Shown here piece by piece: positions 8,828 through 17,001 of a stretch of DNA of 64,000 bases. The stretch's first letter is position 1. The number at the start of each line of letters is the position of its first letter. Below the pieces are notes generated by a model. It worked only from the letters and a program-made list of their open reading frames with translations. It was not told the origin of the DNA and did not search any database. The stretch is from positions 1 to 64,000 of the forward strand of contig NCHQ01000006.1 of assembly GCA_002281855.1 (NCBI GenBank), in the 5' to 3' direction. The translations under genes and the position numbers were made by a program. This stretch comes from Rhodospirillales bacterium 24-66-33. Its GTDB lineage: Bacteria > Pseudomonadota > Alphaproteobacteria > Reyranellales > Reyranellaceae.

Positions 8828-9094
8828 TCAGGAGCGCCGGGCAGGGTGACAGGAAAGCGGCGCACGCGAGCGGGCGGCGGCCGGCGGAACGGGATCAAAG
8901 CCACCAGCGCCCCAGGGGCCGCAGCGGCACAGGCGATGAGCGGCGAGCCAGCTTCCCCGCAGCGCGCCATGCTTCGACACGGCTTCGACCGCGTAGGCCG
9001 AGCACGAAGGCTCGTAGCGGCAGGCACCGACGAAGAAGTAGGCGAGCGTGAGCTGGTAGAAGCGAATCGCGCCGCGCAGGACCAAGGACATCAT
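8828..9094 (-). CDS. yidD: membrane protein insertion efficiency factor YidD
   Basis: An 88-residue small protein with the YidD core: an amphipathic N-terminus, then CRYEPSCSAYAVEA, the GSWLAAHRLCRCGPWGAGGFDPVP block and a basic tail. It sits at the inner membrane and assists YidC. The frame is open to a GTG at 9145, which would overlap the end of rnpA almost completely. The double ATG at 9094/9091 gives the usual family length and was chosen, although neither has a strong ribosome-binding site. Confidence 0.88.
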   Translation of the reverse strand: MMSLVLRGAIRFYQLTLAYFFVGACRYEPSCSAYAVEAVSKHGALRGSWLAAHRLCRCGPWGAGGFDPVPPAAARSRAPLSCHPARRS

Positions 9095-9146
9095 GCGGCC
9101 CGGAAACTGGCGATTTAAGCGGCCCGGCGCAAGCTGCCAATGCACG

Positions 9147-9518
9147 TCATGGCGTCGCTAGGGGCGCGGCGAGGGCCTTGAGGCGCCGCAGGGCCTCCTG
9201 CAACTCGGCCCGCATCGCCAGGAAGTCACGGCCGAGAGCGCCCTGGCGGCCGACCAGCACATAATCATGATCGGCCCTGGCCGCGTGCGGGATGACCTGG
9301 CGGGCGATCTCGCGCAGGCGGCGGCGAACCCGGTTGCGCACGACGGCATTGCCGACTTTTCGGCTCACGGTGAAACCGACCCGGATCGCGGGGCCGCCGA
9401 GATCGGCAGGGACGGGGGCCGTTTGCAGCACGAATCCGGGCATGGCGCATCGCCGCCCGGCCTGGACGCGCAGAAAGTCGCTACGATTCGGCAGACGCCC
9501 GAGGCGCGCCGCAGCCAA
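9147..9518 (-). CDS. rnpA: ribonuclease P protein component
   Basis: The protein subunit of RNase P, which matures tRNA 5' ends. The core motif is RKVGNAVVRNRVRRRLRE (about residues 53-70), including the RNR signature. The open frame runs upstream across rpmH, but those residues are a shadow of L34. The first start codon after the rpmH stop is a TTG at 9518, giving 123 residues, the usual size; no in-frame ATG exists before residue 26 of that product. The start is therefore inferred. It lies immediately downstream of rpmH, as in nearly all bacteria. Confidence 0.87.
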   Translation of the reverse strand: MAAARLGRLPNRSDFLRVQAGRRCAMPGFVLQTAPVPADLGGPAIRVGFTVSRKVGNAVVRNRVRRRLREIARQVIPHAARADHDYVLVGRQGALGRDFLAMRAELQEALRRLKALAAPLATP

Positions 9519-9523
9519 TAGGA

Positions 9524-9658
9524 CTAGGCCGACAGACGCTTGCGGCCGGACCGGCGGCGGTTCGCGATGACCTTGCGGCCACCGACGGTCGCCATACGGG
9601 ACCGGAATCCGTGCCGACGGGCGCGGACCAGCTTGCTCGGCTGATAGGTGCGTTTCAT
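9524..9658 (-). CDS. rpmH: 50S ribosomal protein L34
   Basis: A complete 44-residue L34, beginning [18 protein letters not shown] and ending in the basic [12 protein letters not shown] tail. It is the first gene of the rpmH-rnpA-yidD-yidC-engB block on the minus strand. A ribosome-binding site (AAGGAG) lies just upstream of the ATG, near 9668-9673. dnaA and an origin are not seen on the other side, so the locus appears separated from the replication origin. Confidence 0.97.
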   Translation of the reverse strand: MKRTYQPSKLVRARRHGFRSRMATVGGRKVIANRRRSGRKRLSA

Positions 9659-9771
9659 GACGCAACTCCTTAAACACAACAAAGCTCCCGCGCGGTGCAC
9701 CGGGAGCAAATTCCGTGGGCGAGGGTAATAAGCGTGTGATCCTTCGGAGTCAACGAGGGCTAGGATGGCCC

Positions 9772-10419
9772 ATGGCCCTCATCCTTCACAGCTATCGCTA
9801 CAGCGTCTATGTCCGCATCGTCCGCCTGGTCCTGGCCGAGAAGGGGCTGGCCTACGAAAGCGTGGAGGTGAACCCGTTCTCGGCCGATCTTCCGCCCGGC
9901 TATCTCGCGCTTCACCCGTTCGGCCGGGTGCCGGCCCTCGTCCATGACGGCTTCGCCCTCTATGAGACGGGCGCCATCATCCGATACCTGGACCGTCTCT
10001 TTCCCGCTCCGGCTCTTCAGCCGGTCGACCCGAAGCGGCTCGCGCGCATGGACCAGATCATGGGCGTGGTCGACGCCTACGCCTACTGGCCGCTTGTCCG
10101 CCAGGTCTTCGTCCACGATGTCGTTCGACCCCACATGGGCACGGCGGGCGATACCGCGGAACTGGAGAAAGGTCTCTCGGCCGCCGCCAAGGTGCTCGAC
10201 GCGCTGGAGGACCTGGCCGCGGCGGATCCCTGGCTGACGGGCCCCGACATCTCGCTCGCCGACTTTCATCTGGGGGCGATGGTCGCCTACTTCGCGCAGT
10301 CGCCGCGCGGGGCGGAGCTGCTGGCCGCACGGCCGCGGCTCTCGGCATGGTGGCAGCGATTCAGGGCTCGTCCGAGTGTCGCCGCCACGGCCCCCGGCTT
10401 GCCAATCACTCAGGCGTGA
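9772..10419 (+). CDS. glutathione S-transferase family protein
   Basis: A 215-residue GST-like protein. An N-terminal thioredoxin-fold domain (about 1-80) carries the cis-Pro segment [11 protein letters not shown] and the glutathione-contacting LYETGAII. An all-alpha C-terminal domain follows (about 90-210), with [13 protein letters not shown] matching the conserved GST N-capping region. The frame opens earlier, but the ATG at 9772 with AGGA 6 nt upstream is the natural start. It is the first plus-strand gene of a run continuing with a TVP38 protein. The substrate is unknown. Confidence 0.85.
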   Translation: MALILHSYRYSVYVRIVRLVLAEKGLAYESVEVNPFSADLPPGYLALHPFGRVPALVHDGFALYETGAIIRYLDRLFPAPALQPVDPKRLARMDQIMGVVDAYAYWPLVRQVFVHDVVRPHMGTAGDTAELEKGLSAAAKVLDALEDLAAADPWLTGPDISLADFHLGAMVAYFAQSPRGAELLAARPRLSAWWQRFRARPSVAATAPGLPITQA

Positions 10420-10483
10420 CAGCATGTGCTTTGAGGATCGGCCCCGCAGCGTCAATATCGAGGCGGGGGAGACGAAAGGCCAG

Positions 10484-11191
10484 ATGGATACATCGACACT
10501 GCGCCGGCTGCTGCCAGTGGCGATCCTGCTGGTCGGGCTGGCCGCCTTCCTGCTGCTCGGGCTTGAGCGTTATATCTCCTACGACATGCTGGTCCGCCAC
10601 AAGGCCACGCTGACGACGTGGGTTGCCGGCCATCGCCCACTGGCGGCACTTGCCTTCCTGCTGGCCTACGCGGTCATGGTGGCCTTCTCGCTGCCCGTCG
10701 CCGTGCTGGCGACTCCGGTCGGCGGCTTCCTGTTCGGTACCTGGGCGGGCGCCGGCCTGTCGGTGATCGGCGCGACCCTGGGTTCGATCGCCGTGTTCCT
10801 GGCCGCACGCTATGCCTTTCGCGATCTCTTCCGGGCCCGCGCCGGCGCAACGCTGGCGCGCTTCGAGGATGGATTCCGAGAAAGCGATTTCAACTATCTC
10901 CTGTTCCTGAGACTGGTCCCCGTATTTCCCTTCTGGCTGGTCAACATCGTGCCGGCCCTGCTCGGCATGAGACTGAGAAACTACGCGCTCGCAACGATGA
11001 TCGGCATCGTACCGGCCTCGATCGTCTATGCGGGCGTCGGGGCAGGCCTCGGCGCCGTCCTGAAGCGCGGCGAGCACCCCGATCTCGGCGTCATCTTCGA
11101 ATGGCGCATTCTGCTGCCGCTGCTGGGCCTTGCCGTGCTGGCACTCCTGCCCGTCGTCTTCGCCCGCCTGCGCCGGCAACGCTCCCCGTGA
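10484..11191 (+). CDS. TVP38/TMEM64 family membrane protein
   Basis: A 235-residue inner-membrane protein with the SNARE-associated/VTT domain shared with DedA. After an N-terminal anchor (about 10-27) comes the conserved core, with PVAVLATPVGGFLFGTWAGA and FLRLVPVFPFWLVNIVPALLG, and a final membrane segment near the C-terminus. The ATG at 10484 is preceded by AAAGG at a suitable distance; earlier in-frame starts overlap the GST gene. The stop is separated by one base from the start of the FAD oxidoreductase gene, so the pair is coupled. In some bacteria these two domains occur fused in one polypeptide, supporting a joint function at the membrane that is not yet known. Confidence 0.87.
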   Translation: MDTSTLRRLLPVAILLVGLAAFLLLGLERYISYDMLVRHKATLTTWVAGHRPLAALAFLLAYAVMVAFSLPVAVLATPVGGFLFGTWAGAGLSVIGATLGSIAVFLAARYAFRDLFRARAGATLARFEDGFRESDFNYLLFLRLVPVFPFWLVNIVPALLGMRLRNYALATMIGIVPASIVYAGVGAGLGAVLKRGEHPDLGVIFEWRILLPLLGLAVLALLPVVFARLRRQRSP

Positions 11192-11192
11192 G

Positions 11193-12617
11193 ATGAGCGC
11201 CATGCTCACCCCCGACGTCTGCATCGTGGGCGGCGGCTCGGCCGGGCTCGTGGTGGCAGCCGGCGCCGCGCAACTCGGCCTCGATGTCGTGCTGATCGAG
11301 CGCGGTCTGATGGGCGGCGACTGCCTCAATTACGGCTGCGTCCCCTCGAAGGCATTGATCGCAGCGGCCAGGGCGGCACAGGCGCAGCGCAGCGGCGCGA
11401 TCTTCGGCATCGCCCCGGTCGAACCCACCGTCGATTTCGGCAAGGTGATGGATCACGTCGCCGGCGTAATTGCGTCCATCGCGCCCAACGACTCGGTCGA
11501 GCGCTTCGAAAAGCTCGGCGTGCGCGTCCTGCGCGAGGAGGCGCGCTTCACCGGCCGCACCGAGCTGCAGGCCGGCGGCCATCGCATTCGCAGCAAGCGC
11601 ATCGTGCTTGCGACCGGCTCCCGTCCGACCTTGCCGCCTGTGCCGGGTCTCGCCGACGTGCCGCACTTCACCAACGAGACCATCTTCGCCAACCGCGTTC
11701 TGCCCTCGCACCTCTTGGTGCTGGGCGGCGGCCCGATCGGACTGGAGATGGCGCAGGCCTTCCGGCGGCTGGGCGCCCGGGTCACCGTGCTGGAAGCGGC
11801 GACCTGCCTTGCCAAGGACGATTCCGAACTCTCAGCAATCGTCGTCGCCCGCCTGCGCGGCGAAGGCGTGACGCTGCACGAGAAGACGAAGGTCGCGCGG
11901 ATCGAACGCACGGCGGGCGGGATCGCGGCCGTGCTCGAGCCGGGCGGCCGCATCGAGGGCTCCCATCTCCTGGTCGCGACGGGCCGCGTCCCGACGGTGG
12001 ACGGTCTCGACCTCGAAAAGGCCGGGGTCGCCCACGACAAGCGCGGCATCACGGTCGACGAGTCCCTGCGCACGTCCAACCGCAACGTCTGGGCGATCGG
12101 CGACTGCAACGGCCGCTACGCCTTTACCCACATGGCAGGCCATGAGGCCTCGCTGTTCATTCGCGGTGCCTTGTTCCGCGCGCCTGCCCGACTGGATCCC
12201 GGTATCGTGCCCTGGGCGACCTACACCGATCCCGAACTGGCGCAGGTCGGCCTCAACGAGCGCGACGCGCGTGCCCGGTACGGCGACGCGGTCAAGGTGC
12301 TGCGCTGGACGTTCGCCGACAACGAGCGCGCGCAGACCGAACGCGAGACCGACGGGCTGGTGAAAGTGATCGCCGACCGACGCGGTCGCGTCTTGGGGGC
12401 GGGCATTGCGGGGCCGCATGCGGGCGAGCTGATCCAGAGCTGGTGCCTAGCCCTCTCCGGCCGGCTCAGGATCTCGACCCTGGCGAGCTTCGTGCCGCCC
12501 TATCCGACGCTCGGCGAAACCGCCAAGCGGGCCGCCGGGAGCTACTACACCGAAACCCTGTTCGGGCCGCGCACGCGCCTCCTCGTTCGGTTTCTCGCGC
12601 GATTGCCGGTCTGGTAG
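11193..12617 (+). CDS. FAD-dependent pyridine nucleotide-disulfide oxidoreductase, mercuric-reductase-like
   Basis: A 474-residue class I flavoprotein disulfide reductase relative. The FAD-binding GGGSAG is at 13-18, the redox-active pair Cys44/Cys49 lies in GGDCLNYGCVPSKAL, the NAD(P) site GGGPIGLE is near residue 180 and the second FAD motif (AIGDCNG) near 305. The dimerisation domain follows. Where lipoamide dehydrogenase, glutathione reductase and related enzymes carry the catalytic His of HPT-x-x-E, this protein has Tyr (PYPTLGE, Tyr at about 437), so the acid-base pair is altered. No metal-binding N-terminal domain or MerR is present, so mercury reduction is unlikely. It is coupled to the TVP38 gene. 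Confidence 0.86.
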   Translation: MSAMLTPDVCIVGGGSAGLVVAAGAAQLGLDVVLIERGLMGGDCLNYGCVPSKALIAAARAAQAQRSGAIFGIAPVEPTVDFGKVMDHVAGVIASIAPNDSVERFEKLGVRVLREEARFTGRTELQAGGHRIRSKRIVLATGSRPTLPPVPGLADVPHFTNETIFANRVLPSHLLVLGGGPIGLEMAQAFRRLGARVTVLEAATCLAKDDSELSAIVVARLRGEGVTLHEKTKVARIERTAGGIAAVLEPGGRIEGSHLLVATGRVPTVDGLDLEKAGVAHDKRGITVDESLRTSNRNVWAIGDCNGRYAFTHMAGHEASLFIRGALFRAPARLDPGIVPWATYTDPELAQVGLNERDARARYGDAVKVLRWTFADNERAQTERETDGLVKVIADRRGRVLGAGIAGPHAGELIQSWCLALSGRLRISTLASFVPPYPTLGETAKRAAGSYYTETLFGPRTRLLVRFLARLPVW

Positions 12618-12626
12618 AAGCAAGCG

Positions 12627-14057
12627 ATGAGCGCCGACGTCACCCTGCCGGCCGAGACCGCCCGCCTCGCGCGGCGGCGGACCGCGACCTTCGGCCTGTC
12701 CTGGCGCATCCTGGGCCTCGTCATCGTCGCCGTGATGACGGCCGAGGTGGCGATCTTCCTGCCGTCGATCGCCCGCTTCAGGCTGGTCTATCTCGAACAG
12801 CTGATCGAGAGCGGCACGCTGGCGGCACTGGCCCTCGATGCGACACCCGACAATATGGTGACGGAGCAGGTAAAGGGATCGCTGCTCGCCCATGCGCGTG
12901 TCGAGGCGGTCGTGCTGCTCGAGCCGAACAAGCCCAAGCGCGCCCTGATGAACATCGAGCCCCGGCCCGAGATGCAGGGCTTCAACCTGAAGGACCGCGG
13001 GGCGCTCGGCCTGATCCTGGATGCCCTGGAAGCGATGGCGCGAGACGGCTCGCATCTCATCCGCGTCGGTGGGGAATCGGTCCGGCTCCCCGGCGCCATG
13101 GTCTGGATCGTCCTGGACGAGCAGCCGATGCGGGCAGCGATGTATGGCTACACGAGCCGCATCCTCATCCTGTCGATCATCGTCGCGCTGTTCACCGCCT
13201 CGCTCCTCTATCTGACGCTGCGTTGGCTGGTCGTCCGGCCCTTGCAGGACCTCTCGGCGGCGATGGTCGCCTTCCGTCGGGCACCGGAAGAGGGCGTTTC
13301 GGAGCGCGCACCCGTGCGACGCAACGACGAGATCGGCGTGGTCGATCACGAGTTCCAGATCCTGCAACGCGAGCTGCGGGCGTCGCTGCGCCAGAAGTCG
13401 CGCCTGGCCGAGGTCGGCGCAGCGACCAACAAGATCAACCACGACCTGCGCAACATGCTCTCGACCGCGCGCCTGCTGTCGGATCGCCTGGCACGCAGTG
13501 AAGACGAACGGACGCGCGCGCTCGCGCCGACCATCCTCAACACGATCGACCGCGCCGCCCGCCTCGCCAGCGACGCCATCGAGTATGTCCGGGAAAAGCC
13601 GTCGCCCCGGCTGGCCGAAGTCGATCTCGCCGACCTCGTCGACGAAGTCGGCGTGGCGCTGCAGGAGCAGTGCGAGGACAAGGATCCCAATGTCCTGCGG
13701 AGCTGGCTGAACGAAATCGGCGACAGAGGCATCGCGCGCTGCGACCGCGACCTGCTCTACCGGGTGTTCATCAATCTCGGACGCAACGCCTTCGAAGCCG
13801 GCGCGACGAGCGTGACCATCCGCGCCCGGCGCAGCGCGGGCTCCCTCCTGATAGAGGTCGCGGACAACGGGCCCGGCATCCCCGCGGCGGTCATAGGACA
13901 ACTGTTCCGACCCTTCACCACCGGTGGACGGCAGGGCGGCACCGGCCTCGGCCTCGCGATCGCCCGCGACCTGGTGCGCCTGCATGGTGGTGACATCGCC
14001 CTGATCGCATCGAACGAGCGCGGCACTGTCTTTGGCTTCAACCTGCCAACCGCCTGA
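12627..14057 (+). CDS. membrane sensor histidine kinase
   Basis: A 476-residue two-component sensor. The first membrane segment is at about 27-46, the periplasmic sensor region about 47-176 and the second segment about 177-197, followed by a HAMP-like linker (about 198-255). The phosphoacceptor box contains NHDLRNMLSTA with His272. The ATPase domain shows N (FINLGRNAFEAG), G1 (VADNGPGIP) and G2 (GGTGLGLAI) boxes. No response regulator is adjacent, so it is an orphan. It starts 9 nt after the oxidoreductase, suggesting a GST/TVP38/oxidoreductase/kinase transcription unit. The signal it senses cannot be read from the sequence. Confidence 0.88.
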   Translation: MSADVTLPAETARLARRRTATFGLSWRILGLVIVAVMTAEVAIFLPSIARFRLVYLEQLIESGTLAALALDATPDNMVTEQVKGSLLAHARVEAVVLLEPNKPKRALMNIEPRPEMQGFNLKDRGALGLILDALEAMARDGSHLIRVGGESVRLPGAMVWIVLDEQPMRAAMYGYTSRILILSIIVALFTASLLYLTLRWLVVRPLQDLSAAMVAFRRAPEEGVSERAPVRRNDEIGVVDHEFQILQRELRASLRQKSRLAEVGAATNKINHDLRNMLSTARLLSDRLARSEDERTRALAPTILNTIDRAARLASDAIEYVREKPSPRLAEVDLADLVDEVGVALQEQCEDKDPNVLRSWLNEIGDRGIARCDRDLLYRVFINLGRNAFEAGATSVTIRARRSAGSLLIEVADNGPGIPAAVIGQLFRPFTTGGRQGGTGLGLAIARDLVRLHGGDIALIASNERGTVFGFNLPTA

Positions 14058-14066
14058 CGCCTTCGG

Positions 14067-14816
14067 TCACCCTTCGCTCTTCAGTCGGGCGAGAAAGGCC
14101 CGGACGCGATCGACATTGCCGCCGAGATCGGCCTCCCCGATGCGGCTCTTCGAGCGGATGTCGACCCGGCTGCCCGTGCCCTGGGGGCGAACCCTGACGA
14201 CGATGTCGTCGCGAAAGCCGAACCAAGGGCTGATCACGAAGGCTTCCAGGCGGCCGTCCGCCGGCACACGCGCCACGATTTCCCAGTCGAGGGCCGTGGC
14301 CACGCGCTCGACACGCTTGAAGGCCTCGGCCGGCGGCACAGCCAGCGTTACGGGCTCGATGTCGGGGAAGGCGGCACGCTGCAGGGCGGCATTATCTTTG
14401 GGATAGGTCGGCGGATTGGGTGCCCCGCGCCGCAATTGCGCCGTCGCCACCAGCGGCGGTGGCGTGGCCGTATCGGTCGTGATGTCGTTGATGGCGGGCC
14501 GGTGCTGGGCCTGCAGGAACCAGTGCAGCGGGACCCAGGCGCCGGCGGCGCCGATCACGATGGCAAGGAAGGCGGCGACGCTGCCTCGGCGACGATCGCC
14601 GGGGCGGGCGGGCAGGATGGTGGCCAGTCCCAGCGCGACGCCGGCCACCGTCAGATAGAAGCCGTAGCGGAAGACCGCGATTGCAGCCTCTATGTCGAGA
14701 CCGAGAAAGCGGTGCAGCGGCCCGGAAACGGCGACGATCAGCGACCCTACGGTCGCTAAGATGAAGGCGATACGCGCCAGTCGATGACTGATCGGATTGG
14801 TCGGCCTAACGAACAT
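14067..14816 (-). CDS. DUF1499 domain membrane protein
   Basis: A 249-residue protein with three N-terminal membrane segments (about 12-33, 47-68 and 78-100) and a C-terminal soluble DUF1499 domain. The domain is recognised by the opening INDITTDTATPP segment and the closing VDIRSKSRIGEADLGGN segment. Function is unknown across the family. It is convergent with the histidine kinase and divergent from the exporter gene at 14905. Confidence 0.8.
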   Translation of the reverse strand: MFVRPTNPISHRLARIAFILATVGSLIVAVSGPLHRFLGLDIEAAIAVFRYGFYLTVAGVALGLATILPARPGDRRRGSVAAFLAIVIGAAGAWVPLHWFLQAQHRPAINDITTDTATPPPLVATAQLRRGAPNPPTYPKDNAALQRAAFPDIEPVTLAVPPAEAFKRVERVATALDWEIVARVPADGRLEAFVISPWFGFRDDIVVRVRPQGTGSRVDIRSKSRIGEADLGGNVDRVRAFLARLKSEG

Positions 14817-14904
14817 CCAGGCTCCGCTGCAATCTTATCGTAACCGTGAATCGACGTCCGCGCATCTGCTCGACAATCCCCGTCCCGTTCTCTATGCGGC
14901 CACA

Positions 14905-15786
14905 ATGACCACAGCCGACACCGTCCGGCGCCGGGCCATGGCGGCGGGCCTGATCTCGATCTGCCTGTGGAGCTCGCTCGCTCTTCTATCCGTTTCGGCC
15001 GGACCGATCCCGCCGTTCCAGATGGTCGCGATGACCTTCGCGGTCGGCGCCGCCATCGGCATCGTGCGCGCCCGGGCCAACGGGGTCGGCTGGGCCGGCC
15101 TGGTGGGCTGGCCGGCGCGCGTCTGGCTGCTCGGGATCGGCGGGCTGTTCGGCTATCACGCGCTCTACTTCGCGGCCCTCCAGCTCGCCCCGCCGGCCGA
15201 GGCCAACCTCATCAACTACCTGTGGCCGCTGCTCATCGTGCTGCTCTCGGCGCCGCTGGCCGGCGAGCGGCTGCACTGGCCGCATCTCGCCGGCGCCGCG
15301 CTGGGTTTCTCGGGCGTCGCCCTGCTGGCTTTCGGCCGCGGACTGAGCTTCGCCGACAACCATGCGCTGGGCTACCTGCTGGCCTTGGGCTGCGCCTTCG
15401 CCTGGTCGATCTACTCGGTTCTGTCGCGCCGCTTCGGGGAAACACCGACCGACGCCATCGCCGCCTTCTGCGCCGCCTCGGCCCTGCTCTCGCTCGCCTG
15501 TCATCTCGGGTTCGAGCGCACCGTCTGGCCCGCCACCGGCACCGCCTGGTTCGCCGTCCTCGCATTGGGACTCGGTCCGGCCGGATCGGCCTTCTATTTC
15601 TGGGATCACGCGGTGAAGCGCGGCGACATCCGCGCGCTGGGGGCGATCTCCTATGCGACGCCCATCCTCTCGACGGCCATCCTGATGCTCTTCGGGCTGG
15701 CCGAGCCGACCGGCACGCTGATCGCAGCGGCCCTGCTGGTCACGGTCGGCGCCGTGCTGGCCTCACGCGAACTCTGGAAGCTCTAA
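14905..15786 (+). CDS. EamA/DMT-family transporter (YddG-like exporter)
   Basis: A 293-residue inner-membrane protein with about ten membrane segments arranged as two EamA repeats (about 10-140 and 150-290). The start region (AGLISICLWSSLALLSVSAG, then PPFQMVAMTFAVG) resembles YddG, which exports aromatic amino acids and related compounds. The frame opens earlier at 14797, but that would overlap the divergent DUF1499 gene; the ATG at 14905 gives the expected N-terminus. Export is inferred from the family and the substrate is unknown. Transcription probably ends at the long hairpin just downstream. Confidence 0.82.
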   Translation: MTTADTVRRRAMAAGLISICLWSSLALLSVSAGPIPPFQMVAMTFAVGAAIGIVRARANGVGWAGLVGWPARVWLLGIGGLFGYHALYFAALQLAPPAEANLINYLWPLLIVLLSAPLAGERLHWPHLAGAALGFSGVALLAFGRGLSFADNHALGYLLALGCAFAWSIYSVLSRRFGETPTDAIAAFCAASALLSLACHLGFERTVWPATGTAWFAVLALGLGPAGSAFYFWDHAVKRGDIRALGAISYATPILSTAILMLFGLAEPTGTLIAAALLVTVGAVLASRELWKL

Positions 15787-15792
15787 AAAAGC

Positions 15793-15920
15793 TCCGTCGT
15801 CTCGACCGGAGCCGAGCGTAGCGAGGCGGAGCGGAGAGACCTTCTCTCGACGATTTGCCAGCTATCGGTGGAGAGAAGGTCTCTCCACTCCGCGCTGCGC
15901 GCTCCGGTCGAGACGACGGA
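15793..15920. terminator. long bidirectional hairpin terminator
   Basis: A perfect 20-nt inverted repeat (15793-15812 against 15901-15920) encloses a second inverted pair (15832-15847 against 15871-15886). The outer hairpin is preceded by a run of A and followed by a run of T, so it has the form of an intrinsic terminator on both strands. It lies between the convergent exporter and cupin genes, where such an element is expected. Confidence 0.75.
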
Positions 15921-15923
15921 TTT

Positions 15924-16346
15924 TTAGACGCCAGGCTCCCAGCCGGGCGGGGCAAGCTCGAAGCCCGCGAAGTCGAAGGCCGGCGCCACGGTGCAGCCGA
16001 CCAGCGTCCAGTGGCCGAGCGAGCGGGCGGCCTGCCAGACGCCGCGCGGGACGACGATCTGCGGCGTCTCGCCCAGACCGAAGTCGCGGCCGAGACGCAG
16101 GTGGCGCGCCTTCCGACCATCGTCGCTCATCGCAAGCTCGAGCGGCGCGCCGTCATAGTGATGCCAGACCTCGTCGGCATCGACCCTGTGCCAATGCGAA
16201 CGCTCCCCCGCCTTCAGCAGGAAGAAGATCGCGGTGCTGGCGCCACGACCGTCCTGTCCGGCCGGCGCACGGAAGGTCTCGCGATAGTGTCCGCCCTCGG
16301 GATGCGGCTGCAGGCCGAGGCGGGCGATGATCTGGTCGGCAGTCAT
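15924..16346 (-). CDS. DUF985-family cupin protein
   Basis: A 140-residue single-domain cupin of the DUF985/Cupin_5 family. The start (LGLQPHPEGGHYRETFRAP) and the core (AIFFLLKAGERSHWHRVDADEVWHHYDGAPLEL) are diagnostic. WHRVDADEVWHHY gives candidate metal or ligand-binding His residues. The closing WTLVGCTVAPAFDFAGFEL is also typical. The biochemical function is not established. It lies 4 nt downstream of a GST gene and is probably co-transcribed with it. Confidence 0.86.
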   Translation of the reverse strand: MTADQIIARLGLQPHPEGGHYRETFRAPAGQDGRGASTAIFFLLKAGERSHWHRVDADEVWHHYDGAPLELAMSDDGRKARHLRLGRDFGLGETPQIVVPRGVWQAARSLGHWTLVGCTVAPAFDFAGFELAPPGWEPGV

Positions 16347-16350
16347 GGCT

Positions 16351-16971
16351 TCAGGCCGGCGGCGGAACGGTGGCCTTCATCGACGGCGTCTTGGCGAAGG
16401 CCGTGAACCACTTGGCAAGCTTCGGCCGCTTCTCGCGCCAGTCATGGTGACCGAAGCGGAAGTCGAGATAGCCCAGCGCACAGCCGATCGAGACGGTGCC
16501 GATCGTGGGCTTGCCCTTGAGCGCCTTGGATTCGGCCTCGAGCTGGTCGAGCACGCCGTCGATCTTCTTCATCTGGCCCTTCGACCAGTCGGGCCAGCGC
16601 TTCTCCTCCGGCCGCAGGAAGCCTTCGTAGCGGGCGAGCAGCGCGGCATCGAGCAGGCCGTCGGCCATGGCCTGCTGGCGCAGCGCCATCCAGCGCTCGC
16701 GGCCCTTGCGCGGGAACAGCTTGCGGCCCTTGTGCTGGCTGTCGAGATACTCGCAGATCACCGGCGAATCGAAGAGGTCCATGTTCTTGGTCGACAGCGC
16801 CGGGATCTTGCCGATCGGATTGTGCTTGTCGACGTCGGCATTGGGCGCCACCGGCGTCAGGGCCACGTTCACCATGTCCATCTTCTTGTCGAGGCCGGCC
16901 TCGATCGCTAGCACCCTGACCTTGCGGGCATAGGGCGACGCCGGCGAGTAGTAGAGCTTCATCTTGGCCAT
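16351..16971 (-). CDS. glutathione S-transferase family protein
   Basis: A 206-residue GST-like protein. The thioredoxin-fold N-terminus (about 4-80) begins MKLYYSPASPYARKVRV, with Ser at the usual activating position, and continues with IGKIPALST and LFDSPVICEYLD, the glutathione site. The helical C-terminal domain spans about 90-200. An internal ATG at residue 4 could also be the start. It sits between the cupin gene and an Ldh2-family dehydrogenase on the same strand. The substrate is unknown. Confidence 0.87.
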   Translation of the reverse strand: MAKMKLYYSPASPYARKVRVLAIEAGLDKKMDMVNVALTPVAPNADVDKHNPIGKIPALSTKNMDLFDSPVICEYLDSQHKGRKLFPRKGRERWMALRQQAMADGLLDAALLARYEGFLRPEEKRWPDWSKGQMKKIDGVLDQLEAESKALKGKPTIGTVSIGCALGYLDFRFGHHDWREKRPKLAKWFTAFAKTPSMKATVPPPA

Positions 16972-17001
16972 GGTCGGTCTCTCCTGTCGGCTCCGGTCGC
17001 G

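Noticed and set aside
6971..9118. 715-codon plus-strand open frame opposite yidC/yidD
   Set aside because: Antisense to yidC; the composition is His/Arg/Asp-rich with no domain.
11193..12617. True mercuric reductase (merA)
   Set aside because: No MerR, MerT or MerP nearby, no N-terminal metal-binding domain, no C-terminal Cys pair, and the catalytic His is replaced.
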